Positions 1 through 9,000 of a stretch of 27,476 nt of DNA are shown here, one piece after another. The number at the start of each line of letters is the position of its first letter. The stretch's first letter is position 1. Both the position numbers and the translations under genes were made by a program. The DNA comes from MED-G82 sp964342675 (GTDB taxonomy: Bacteria; Pseudomonadota; Gammaproteobacteria; Magnimaribacterales; D2472): assembly GCA_964342675.1 (NCBI GenBank), contig CAYFFR010000019.1:1-27476 (forward strand). The letters are read 5' to 3'. A model generated the notes under the pieces. That model did not search any database, was not told the origin of the DNA, and worked only from the letters and a program-made list of their open reading frames with translations.

Positions 1-1428
1 TGAATCACGAGTATTTTCTTCAGCCCAAACTCCTGCTAAACCTGCAGCACCCCATGTAATACTTGAAGTTTCAAAATATTTTTTATCATTCACTTGAACT
101 AAAGCTTCCTCATGCTCTAAAAGAGCCTTTGTTGTTACTGGCACGGAACCTCTAAGTTCACTTGTGCTATCTAACAAACCTATTTTTGAGAAGAAATTTG
201 ATTCTTCTTGAGATGATGCAGCTGTATGAGTATCACTAGAACCAATTAAACCGAATCTATATGGATTTATTCCTTGATCTTCTTCAAGCATAATACCCTT
301 CATTAAAGCATCTCTTACATAGCTACCTTGAGGTTCAGAGTAATCCATAGTAGCAACTTTATAAGGCATAATTTCAAAATCAGCCCATTCATCGTTTTCC
401 GATAAAATTGGGTGAGTATCAGATGTGCCTTTAACTTGCGTGATCTCTACAATTGGTTCATTTCTTAAACGTTTATCTGTATATATTTTATCAAACGGCT
501 TATTTGACCAATCGGTTAGCTTAAACATTGCGCCATTAGATCCATTGGAGTTATGAGGAATAGCTAAACTCTCAATACCATCCTCTCTTAATTTATCCAT
601 CCAATCCCATAAATCCTCAGGGTTAACGGAGTTTCCACGAGAAAATGGTAAAGCAGGTAATTTATTCGTGTCACCTCTAAAAATAACATTTCTATGGAGA
701 TTGCCGAAATCATTTGTTGATGCTGTATATTCATAGCCTACAAATGTAGTAAAGTTTCCTGGATCATTATGTCTTTCAGCAGCCTCAATTGTTTCTAACC
801 ATGCATCTCTTGATACGCTGTTTGCATAACTAATGTCTAATTCACCGGTTTGTATAGCTGTTATGGTATCTAATAAAAAACCACCAAATGCATTCCTCCT
901 TTGCACTATAGTAGATAAGTTTCTATTTTCATCACTATTGAGATTTCTCACTTGGTTAGCAGCACTGGTACCATAATAAGGTGTTCCAGGAGTAGCAGCC
1001 TCTTCTATTTGACCAAGAAAAGTTCCGTGATCAGTAACAGCATAGAAATCTAATGGTTTTTTTAGGCTAACAGAAAAACCAGCAGGATGGATAATTGGCT
1101 TGCCTTTAGCAAACTCATATGCATCGTTGGGAGTTGCAATAGTACCAAAAACATAAGCATCAAAAGAATTTTTAGTATGAACATGAAGATCACCAAATAA
1201 TGGCAATCTCTTAGAGCTTAACACTGGATCTACCTCTAAATAAGGGTTAATAATCTGTGTATCCCATGGAATAGGAGATGCTGTTGTTAAAGCAATTCTT
1301 GCTCCTGCGATATCTATAAATTGATCAGCTTGATTGGCTAGAGCTCTTGGTAGGTAAAGACCATCTTCTTCATTTGAACATCCATATACAAATATAATAA
1401 TTAAGAATGTAATGTATATATTTTTCAT
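1..1428 (-). CDS. DUF3604 family lipoprotein (C-terminus beyond left edge)
   Basis: Open from an ATG at 1428 to the window edge, 476 codons with no stop, so the C-terminus is missing. The N-terminus is a lipoprotein signal: a short K-N start, a hydrophobic stretch and FVYGC with the lipidated Cys at residue 17. It then carries GDLHVHT (about 79-85) and AVTDHG (about 130-135), the PHP-like metal-binding pair that opens the DUF3604 family, and later IPHNSNGSNG and LIGSSDTHTA, also family-typical His/Asp motifs. By homology this is a periplasmic, membrane-anchored, probably metal-dependent hydrolase-fold protein. The family has no established substrate as far as I know. It is divergent from the SDR at 1537, with a 108-bp AT-rich spacer, and marine Gammaproteobacteria often carry several copies. 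The family call is firm; the function is unknown. Confidence 0.9.
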   Translation of the reverse strand, partial: MKNIYITFLIIIFVYGCSNEEDGLYLPRALANQADQFIDIAGARIALTTASPIPWDTQIINPYLEVDPVLSSKRLPLFGDLHVHTKNSFDAYVFGTIATPNDAYEFAKGKPIIHPAGFSVSLKKPLDFYAVTDHGTFLGQIEEAATPGTPYYGTSAANQVRNLNSDENRNLSTIVQRRNAFGGFLLDTITAIQTGELDISYANSVSRDAWLETIEAAERHNDPGNFTTFVGYEYTASTNDFGNLHRNVIFRGDTNKLPALPFSRGNSVNPEDLWDWMDKLREDGIESLAIPHNSNGSNGAMFKLTDWSNKPFDKIYTDKRLRNEPIVEITQVKGTSDTHPILSENDEWADFEIMPYKVATMDYSEPQGSYVRDALMKGIMLEEDQGINPYRFGLIGSSDTHTAASSQEESNFFSKIGLLDSTSELRGSVPVTTKALLEHEEALVQVNDKKYFETSSITWGAAGLAGVWAEENTRDS

Positions 1429-1536
1429 AATAATGATTTATTTTATATGATTTTTATAATAATAAACGATAGTCCTTATATTTTATTTAAACAGATGTTA
1501 TCTTAGGATAAAAATAAAAATAGAGGTTTATAAATA
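1429..1536. promoter_or_regulatory. divergent intergenic promoter region (DUF3604 / SDR)
   Basis: A 108-bp, very A+T-rich spacer lies between two divergent genes, so it must hold both promoters. A TATAAT hexamer is visible on the plus strand at 1455-1460, but no convincing -35 box lies at the expected distance, so I do not assign a start site. The SDR has a modest ribosome site (AGAGG at 1522-1526, 10 nt before its ATG). No clear operator dyad was seen. Confidence 0.4.
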
Positions 1537-2409
1537 ATGAGATTGAAAGATAAAACTGCAATTATTACTGGAGCAGCAAGTGGTATTGGTAGAGAAACAG
1601 TCAATGTTTTCTTAAATGAAGGTGCTAATGTTGTTTTAGCAGATATTAATAAAGATTCTCTTGAAATTACAAAAAATGAATTAAAAAAACAGTATCCAAA
1701 TAAGAATTTCTTAACTGTGCTATGTGATGTGTCTTCTGAAGATGATATTAAAAACCTAATAAGGATTACCAAGGATAATTTTAAGCGACTTGATGTAATT
1801 TTTAATAATGCTGGTCTTGGTGGTGCTTTTGGTCCAATAACTCACACTGATTCAGAAGATTGGGATAAGTCATTTGGTCTATTGTTAAGATCTGTATTTC
1901 TGGGTATAAAACATGCAGCAAAAGAAATGCAAACAACAGGTGGCTCCATTATCAGTACCGCATCAATTGCTGGTATGGGAGCAGGATCTGGGCCGGCTGC
2001 ATATTCTGCAGCTAAAGCAGGAGTGATTAATCTAACTGAAACTACTGCTGTTGAATTAGGTGAATTTAATATTAGAGTAAATTCAATATCTCCAGGTGTA
2101 ATATCTACTCCATTACTTCAAAGTGTGCTTAGTGATGAGCGTGAATCAAATGAAGCTTTATTAGATCAGCCTCTAAAAGCTAAAGGTGCACCTGAGGATA
2201 TAGCTAATACTGCTCTCTTTCTTGCAAGTGATGAATCTAAATTTATAACAGGCATCAATATATGTGTTGATGGAGGGTTATCTCTTGATAGAACAGGACT
2301 TATGAAACAAGCTGCTATTGAATATGAAAAATTAGATCTTGGTCCTGTAAAGGGTCTTAATATGGGGTCTTCTGGAGAGGAAAGTACTGTTATTCCAATA
2401 GATGATTAA
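1537..2409 (+). CDS. short-chain dehydrogenase/reductase (SDR), classical type
   Basis: A 290-residue NAD(P)-dependent oxidoreductase of the classical SDR family, presumably acting on an alcohol/ketone substrate in the cytoplasm. Visible motifs: cofactor-binding TGAASGIG (11-18); Asp36 at the end of the second strand (ADI), which favours NAD+ over NADP+; NNAG (90-93); catalytic Ser near 143; YxxxK at Tyr156/Lys160; SPG (185-187); VDGG (244-247). A tail of about 40 residues follows the usual SDR end and is of unknown role. The family cannot be tied to a substrate from sequence alone; hydroxysteroid and 3-hydroxyacyl-CoA dehydrogenases both look like this. It is transcribed alone, divergent from DUF3604 and convergent with the LLM gene, whose stop codon overlaps its own (2406-2409). 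Confidence 0.88.
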   Translation: MRLKDKTAIITGAASGIGRETVNVFLNEGANVVLADINKDSLEITKNELKKQYPNKNFLTVLCDVSSEDDIKNLIRITKDNFKRLDVIFNNAGLGGAFGPITHTDSEDWDKSFGLLLRSVFLGIKHAAKEMQTTGGSIISTASIAGMGAGSGPAAYSAAKAGVINLTETTAVELGEFNIRVNSISPGVISTPLLQSVLSDERESNEALLDQPLKAKGAPEDIANTALFLASDESKFITGINICVDGGLSLDRTGLMKQAAIEYEKLDLGPVKGLNMGSSGEESTVIPIDD

Positions 2410-3455
2410 CTAGAGAATGCTTCAAATGTTTGGGTAAGCTTATCTGGAGTTGATCCATGAATGATTACATCATCAGCACCTGAGTTTAAATAATCTTTCA
2501 GGCGTGATGCACAATGATCTGTGCTTCCAACAGCACCTCCTGATAATAACCATTCCTTTGGTAAAATCCTACTTACTTCCACGAGTTCTTCACGCGTAAA
2601 TGTTTGATCCGCATTACCATTTAAATTTTGAAGAAGCGGATGATCCCATAATTTATTTAATACGCTTTGATCCCAGTTATTAAAATTAACTAAGATATTT
2701 GCATAGCTTTGATTTTGAAAATAAGTAACTGCTCTACCACCTACAACTGCTTCCTCCTCATCCGCTGGTAAATCTGCTGCAAGAACAACTGTTGCATAAA
2801 TCTTTATATTATTTGGGTCGCGACCAGCTTTACTGGCAGCTTTTTTAACAAGATCACTACAGCGCTTAACCCCGTCAGGTGTTAAGAATGGATGGAGTAA
2901 TACACCATCAAAATGAGTACCAGCTAAATTTAAAGCCTTCGGCCCAATTGCTCCTAATATAGTAGGAGGTGGTTTGATATCAGGTAAGTCAACTAACTTC
3001 ATACCAGAATAATCACCCAATACACCGCTATAATCTACTGATTGTCCTTTACAGAGTTTTTTATGAATATTTACACTATCTATTAAATGTTCAAATGAAA
3101 CACTGGGTAATCCAATTGCATGGAACATCTCAGGAATGCCGCGACCTACTCCAAGAATAAATTTACCATCAGTCAGTGCTTGTAAAGTCATTGCCATTGA
3201 TGCTAATACGACAGGATGTCTAGTAAGAAAGTGTGTTGTTCCAGCAGCAATGTTTGTTGATGGTGCAACTTGACTAACAGCACCACATATTGCACCTACA
3301 TCTTTATTGCCCCACCGTTCACTAAGCCATAAGGTGCCTAAACCTAATTTCTCTCCTTCCAATGCTTGAGAGATTCCATCATGTGGGTTTTTAATTCTTC
3401 CTGGTAACAAATAGGCTCCCAGCCTACTCCGATCACTTGTATTAATATTTTTCAC
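2406..3455 (-). CDS. luciferase-like (LLM class) flavin- or F420-dependent oxidoreductase
   Basis: A 349-residue bacterial-luciferase-like TIM-barrel protein. Typical family segments are visible: SRLGAYLLPG at the start, EGEKLGLGTLWLSERW (34-49), the TTHFLTRHPVVLAS strand/helix, FILGVGRGIPEMF (about 99-111) and a C-terminal GSTDHCASRLKDYLNSGADDVIIHG. The look is closest to the actinobacterial-style 'probable F420-dependent oxidoreductase' branch, but sequence by eye cannot settle F420 versus FMN. It starts with GTG at 3455, overlapping the kinase stop (GTGA), so the two are translationally coupled. It is the last gene of the nine-gene minus-strand run. Its TAA overlaps the TAA of the convergent SDR, leaving no room for a terminator between them. 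A role as monooxygenase or reductase in the catabolic pathway is inferred. Confidence 0.85.
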   Translation of the reverse strand: MKNINTSDRSRLGAYLLPGRIKNPHDGISQALEGEKLGLGTLWLSERWGNKDVGAICGAVSQVAPSTNIAAGTTHFLTRHPVVLASMAMTLQALTDGKFILGVGRGIPEMFHAIGLPSVSFEHLIDSVNIHKKLCKGQSVDYSGVLGDYSGMKLVDLPDIKPPPTILGAIGPKALNLAGTHFDGVLLHPFLTPDGVKRCSDLVKKAASKAGRDPNNIKIYATVVLAADLPADEEEAVVGGRAVTYFQNQSYANILVNFNNWDQSVLNKLWDHPLLQNLNGNADQTFTREELVEVSRILPKEWLLSGGAVGSTDHCASRLKDYLNSGADDVIIHGSTPDKLTQTFEAFSS

Positions 3456-4912
3456 AGAACATTTTCCAATGCACTAGATATTCTTGTGACTGCCATATCA
3501 TAATAATCATCTGCAACACCGATTGTAGCTGCAATTCCAGTCTCGTGATTATTAATAAATGCACTCCTTACCTGGCAGACCATAACACCAACACGTATAG
3601 CTCCAAATAGAATACTGAAATTAATTTGATCCTCATTTGGCATAGAAATTCCTGTATTAGCATACGCATCTAAGAATTTTTGCCAAGACGATAATTTTTC
3701 TGCCATTGGATGGAAATATCCAAGATCATATGAAGGATTACCAATATGCGCATGTTCCCAATCAAGTATCCCGGTTACATATTCATCCTTAATAAGTAAG
3801 TTATTAAGGCCATAATCTCCGTGAACTAGTGACCGTGGACCATTATCATATAATTTTGTATTCTGTTTTAACCATTCAAATGCAGTTGTAAAAGCTGGAG
3901 ATGGAAGATTTAAAGGTAGCCACATCGCTTCTGAAGAAGATATCCATTCAAGCGCCATTTGACTAGAAGAGCAATTTGCTCCATTAGTTTTATTATGAAA
4001 CATCTTTATAGGGATTCCATGTATCGAAGAAAGTTTTGTTGCAATATCTAATACTAGATTGTCTGAATTTATTGGAGGAATATTGTACATATGACCAATA
4101 CATTCACCGGGAATTTTTTCCATCAGCATAAATGGAGTGCCAAATATATTATGATTTTTATTTATTGCAAAAGGTTTTGGTGCACTAACCCCATTTTGAT
4201 ATACGGTATCTAATAATTGATATTCATCAACAACTGACATGCCTCCAAATTCTCCATCAGCATCTGCTCGTAGAATTATATTTTTAGGTAGAGTAGTAGT
4301 TTTAATTAAATGAATATCCATTGTGAATTTAGAATATCCGCCTGTAATAAACTTTGTATCTATAATTTCAGTGTTGCCATCTTTTTGAAAAGTGTCTTGA
4401 ATAAAAGTAACTAAGTCTTGGGTTTTAAAAGAACGTGTATTACGTGCTGAGCTTATATCATTATTGGTATCTTCTAACTTATTTTGAGTTAAAACAGCAG
4501 ATAAAAAATTTTTAGAATAATCTGCTTCGATTCTAAAAATTTGCTTAGATAATTCAAGAGCCTCATTACTATTTACCTTTATAAGTTCTATTTGTAATTT
4601 TCCAGAGATTTCTAGAAATTTATTATAAGAGTTTGAATTTGGCTCATTAATCTTCTTTAACTCCCTTAAAAGAAATGTTTTAGATTTTGATACAGGGAGT
4701 ATTTTTTCTGTTTTGTTAATTATTTCAGGAAGTGATGATATACAGTCATTGCTTAAAAAAGGTGCGATGTTTGTTTTTACAATCAGTAGATCTATTAAAT
4801 GTCTAGCTAATTCAATTTGCATAGCTAACATCTCATTTTTAACTTCTAAATTTGATATGTTAGCTAATATACCATTCAGGCTCTGTAAATAAGGTATTAG
4901 CTCCTTATCCAT
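3452..4912 (-). CDS. APH-fold phosphotransferase (ACAD10/11 / LvaA-like kinase)
   Basis: A 486-residue protein whose C-terminal two thirds are an aminoglycoside-phosphotransferase/choline-kinase-like fold. It carries the GGYSKFTMDI nucleotide loop (about 191-200), ILRAD (213-217), the catalytic loop VHGDYGLNN (363-371, Asp366 as base) and the metal-binding LDWEHA (383-388, Asp384). The first ~160 residues are a largely helical extension without a recognised domain, making it longer than the usual ~350 residues. Proteins of this type adjacent to acyl-CoA dehydrogenases include the kinase domains of ACAD10/ACAD11 and LvaA, which phosphorylate 4-hydroxyacyl-CoAs so that phosphate can be eliminated. 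Here it sits in an ACAD-headed operon, 7 nt after the thiolase and overlapping the LLM gene, so a hydroxyacyl-CoA kinase role is a reasonable inference. It is not an antibiotic-resistance gene by context. Confidence 0.85.
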   Translation of the reverse strand: MDKELIPYLQSLNGILANISNLEVKNEMLAMQIELARHLIDLLIVKTNIAPFLSNDCISSLPEIINKTEKILPVSKSKTFLLRELKKINEPNSNSYNKFLEISGKLQIELIKVNSNEALELSKQIFRIEADYSKNFLSAVLTQNKLEDTNNDISSARNTRSFKTQDLVTFIQDTFQKDGNTEIIDTKFITGGYSKFTMDIHLIKTTTLPKNIILRADADGEFGGMSVVDEYQLLDTVYQNGVSAPKPFAINKNHNIFGTPFMLMEKIPGECIGHMYNIPPINSDNLVLDIATKLSSIHGIPIKMFHNKTNGANCSSSQMALEWISSSEAMWLPLNLPSPAFTTAFEWLKQNTKLYDNGPRSLVHGDYGLNNLLIKDEYVTGILDWEHAHIGNPSYDLGYFHPMAEKLSSWQKFLDAYANTGISMPNEDQINFSILFGAIRVGVMVCQVRSAFINNHETGIAATIGVADDYYDMAVTRISSALENVL

Positions 4913-4919
4913 GGATGAA

Positions 4920-6062
4920 TTAAGTCTTTTCTAAGATATGTATACCGCAGGCGCTTCCTAAACCTATAACGTGTGCAAGACCAATTTTTGCATCTTTAGC
5001 TTGTCTAGCACCAGCCTCTTCTCTTAAATGGGTGCAAATTTCATATATATTAGCGACGCCAGTCGCTCCAGTAGGATGACCTTTAGCTAGAAGACCACCA
5101 GATAAATTAACGGGTAATTTACCTCCGATTTCAAAATCACCATTATCAACACATTTGCCCGAATCTTCATCCTTGCATAATCCTAGATTCCCGTAATGAA
5201 GCATTTCAGCAGAGGCAAAACAATCATGTAACTCAACTAAATCTAAATCCTCTGGTCCAAGTGAAGCCATCTCATATGCTTGCTTAGCAGCATTTCTAGT
5301 TAAAGTATTAACATTGGGCATCACTTGATTTCTTTCTTCGAAAGGATCACTTGTTAATACTGAGGCTCTAATTTTAACTGCTCTTGTCATTCCTAGCTGT
5401 TTTGCTTTTCTTTCAGAAACAAGAACTGCGGCTGCAGAACCATCTACGTTAGCTGAGCACATTAACTTAGTATTGGGGTAAGAAATCATTTCAGAATTCA
5501 TCACCTCATCTAAAGGAGTCTCAATTTGATATCTAGATTTTGGATTCATGGTTGAATGATGATGGTTTTTTACAGAAATTTTTGCAAATTGTTCAAAAGT
5601 AGTTCCATATTTTCTAGAATGCTCTAATCCTGCTTCTGAAAAAACAGCTGGCATCGTTCCCGAACCAACTAATCCTTCTAATGGAATACCAGTCTCAGGT
5701 GTATCACCACCTAGTAAGCCTGTTCCCATTTTTTCTACACCTGCAACTAATACGATATCGTATAAACCAGCTTTGATTGATAACCAACCTTCCCTAAATG
5801 CAGTAGCTCCTGTAGCACAAGCATTAGTGCAATTGACAATTGGTATACCTGTTTGACCTATTAACTGAAGTGTTTTTTGACCTACCATTTGGTTCACTTC
5901 TTTAATATTCCCACAATAAAATGCCTCCATATCTTTCATTGTTAGATTTGCATCATCTAAAGCAAGTAAAATAGATTCAGCCGCTAATTCTGGGACAGTT
6001 TTATTAGGGAATCTTCCAAACTTAATCATATCTATCCCGTATACATAAACATCTGTGCTCAT
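4920..6062 (-). CDS. thiolase / acetyl-CoA acetyltransferase family (SCP2-like)
   Basis: A 380-residue thiolase with an intact active site. The nucleophilic Cys82 lies in NCTNACATGATAF, the HDCF motif gives His279, GHPTGATG gives His329 and GLGSACG gives Cys372. This is the full Cys-His-His-Cys set, so it should perform true thiolytic C-C cleavage or condensation of acyl-CoA, in contrast to the aldolase-type homologue at 18253. The architecture fits SCP2-type thiolases. An in-frame TTG four codons upstream (6074) would extend the protein. The ATG at 6062 is preferred because GGAG at 6069-6072 sits 6 nt before it, and it begins 1 nt after the preceding stop. It lies in the nine-gene run after the IOR-like gene. 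Its substrate is unknown; SCP2 thiolases often work with a DUF35 partner, and none is adjacent to it here. Confidence 0.9.
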   Translation of the reverse strand: MSTDVYVYGIDMIKFGRFPNKTVPELAAESILLALDDANLTMKDMEAFYCGNIKEVNQMVGQKTLQLIGQTGIPIVNCTNACATGATAFREGWLSIKAGLYDIVLVAGVEKMGTGLLGGDTPETGIPLEGLVGSGTMPAVFSEAGLEHSRKYGTTFEQFAKISVKNHHHSTMNPKSRYQIETPLDEVMNSEMISYPNTKLMCSANVDGSAAAVLVSERKAKQLGMTRAVKIRASVLTSDPFEERNQVMPNVNTLTRNAAKQAYEMASLGPEDLDLVELHDCFASAEMLHYGNLGLCKDEDSGKCVDNGDFEIGGKLPVNLSGGLLAKGHPTGATGVANIYEICTHLREEAGARQAKDAKIGLAHVIGLGSACGIHILEKT

Positions 6063-6063
6063 T

Positions 6064-9000
6064 TTATTCTCCAACTTTATTAGAATATTGCTTCACTATA
6101 TCTGGCTTAGAACCTGTATTAAATTCATGTAAGAGATTTTCTTGCATGGCAACTGCCTTATCTATGTTTTTATCTTTTACTACATCGAATCCTTTAATTA
6201 GATCAGGTAAACAGGCAATTTCCAATGCTAGATTGTAATTATTCTGATCTAAATGATTAATAAGATGTTTAATTGTATTCTCATAATCTTTAATTAATTT
6301 CATCTCTAACCTTCTATGCTTAGAATAGCCAAAAATATTGAATGGTGTTCCACGTAAGAACTTAAATGAGCTTAAAATCTTAAATAAATAATAAAAATAA
6401 GATGGTAATTTTCTTTTTGGGTATCTTCGAGTTTCAGGATCTCTTCCGCCAAAAATAGGTGGTGCTAGACTATATTCAATCTTATATTTTCCTTCTAATT
6501 GATCTTCGAGGTATTCTTTAAAATAATTACTCGTATGTAATCGGGCAACTTCATACTCATCCTTGTATGACATTAATTTAAAGTAATACTTAGTTACAGC
6601 TTCTGATAACATCATAGAGTTTGGAGAAATATGTTCCTCTGCGGTAATAACTTTTTGTACTAATGAATTATATTTAGATGCATATTTTGAATTTTGATAA
6701 TCTGTCAAGAATGCAATACGTTCATCAATCTGTTGTTGCAATGTTGTTTCTTCTTGAATATTAATAGATTCTGAAAAAGCTATTCCTTCAACTTTATCCA
6801 TATCACAAGCTGCTAATCTTCCCCAATTGAGACTATCTTTATTCATTTGAACAAATACACCATTCAATTCAATAGCTCGTTCAATAGCAGATAATGAGAT
6901 AGGAAATAAACCTTTTTGTATTGCAAAACCTACCAAAAATAAATTAGCAGCTATCGCATTACCCATTAAGGATGATGCAAGTTTTGTTGCATCAACCAAA
7001 CTCAGTAAATCATTAGATCCAATCTCTTTTAAACCATTTATCATTTTATCTGATGACAGATCAATATTTGGATTTGAAGCAAATGCGCTTGTAGGAGCAA
7101 CGTGAGTATTAACTACAATATTAGTAAATTTAGGATTAATTTTCGACAAGGCTTCAATGCCTGTAGTTACTACGATATCGCAACCTAGTATTAGGTTAGC
7201 TGAACCGGAAGCTATTCTAGTAGCATGCAAAAGATCTGGTGATGAAGCAACCCTTAGATGACTTGTAACTGGTCCATTTCTTTGTGCTAAGCCAGCAACA
7301 TCTAAAGTTGAAGCTCCTTTTCCTTCAAGATGTGCTGCAGTTCCTAATACTGCACCTAGCGTTATAACTCCTGAACCACCAATCCCAGTAATTAAGATAT
7401 TATATGGTTTATCAAGAGGTGCAGTAACTGGCTCAGGTATATCTTTAGTCAGCTCAATTAAGGGATTATCTTTGGATTTTAATGAGCTGCCTTTCTTTCT
7501 AAGAGATCCCCCTGTTACTGTTATAAAACTTGGGCAGTAGCCTTTTGTACATGAAAAATCTTTATTACAAGATGACTGATTGATCTGTCTCTTTCTGCCA
7601 AATTTAGTTTCTAATGGCTCTATAGCTATGCAATTAGATTGAACACTACAATCACCGCAACCCTCACACACCAATGGGTTTATAAAGATCTTTTTATCAG
7701 GCTCTTCAGCAAGACCTCTCTTTCTTCTTCTTCTTAGTTCAGTTGCACAATATTGATCATAAATTATGACTGTTATACCTTTAACTTCTCTAAATTCCTT
7801 TTGGACCTGATTAAGTTTATCTCTATGATATACCTTAACACCAGGTGCAAACTTACTGTCTTTTGGATATTTCTCTGGATAATCTGAAAAAACTGCAACT
7901 TTTTTAGCACCCTCAGAATGAACTTGCCAAGTTAAATCATCGACTCTTACTTTACCAGTAATTTCTTGGCCACCAGTCATTGCAATCGCATCATTCACTA
8001 AAATCTTAAATGTAATATTTGCACCAGAAGCAATTGCTGATCTTATAGCAAGAATTCCAGAGTGATAATAAGTACCATCTCCTAAATTTTGAAATATATG
8101 AGTTGTTTCAGTAAATGGAGCTATGCCAGTCCACATAACACCTTCTCCACCCATTTGTCCTAGATTATAGGTTTTTCTTTCAGGCATAAATGTTGCCATA
8201 CCATGACAACCGATACCCCCAAATGCAAAGCTATCGTCTGGTACTTTTGTAGACGTATTATGAGGACATCCAGCACAAAAACTAGGAAGCCTATATAAAT
8301 CAGACACTGGATTAGAGTTTACTTTTGAAATGAAGTCTTCAATTTCTTCTAGTCGTTTAGTTAAATCTATATCTAAACTTAGTTTTTGAATTCTATTACC
8401 AATGATAATTGCTACACTACTTGGAGATAATTCACCCTCACTTGGTACCAAAAGATTTTTATGTTCATCATATTTTCCAACAACGGTAGGTGTGGAATCA
8501 TTGTTATATAAGTATTTAATTAATTGATCTTCAACAATAGGTCTTTTTTCTTCAATAACCAAAACTTCCTCATGCTCCCCAACAAATTTAAGAATATTAT
8601 CTTCTTCGAGTGGCCACACCATTCCAACTTTATACAAAGAAACACCAATCTCTTTGCATAATGATTCATTAAGACCAAGTTCATCTAATGCCTGTCTTAC
8701 ATCCAAATAAGCTTTGCCGCTAGTAATAATTGCTAATTTCTGTTTGCCTTTAAAAATTGTTTTATCTATGGCATTTGCTTTAGCAAATGCTTGTGCTGCG
8801 GGTAGCCTTCTTCTGTACAGTCTTGGTTCTGAAGCTGCTGGTGTAAAACCCCACTCTAGATGTAGATTTTCGTCTAACTCAAATTCTGTGTTATCTGGGA
8901 TTTTAGGTTCAAATCTACTTAAACTTATATCAACTGAAGCAGCGCTCTCTACAGTATCAGTTACACACTTAAAGCCTACCCAGCATCCAGCATACCTGGA

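Noticed and set aside
3452..4912. Aminoglycoside resistance gene
   Set aside because: The fold is shared, but the long N-terminal extension and the acyl-CoA operon context point to an ACAD10/LvaA-type metabolic kinase.
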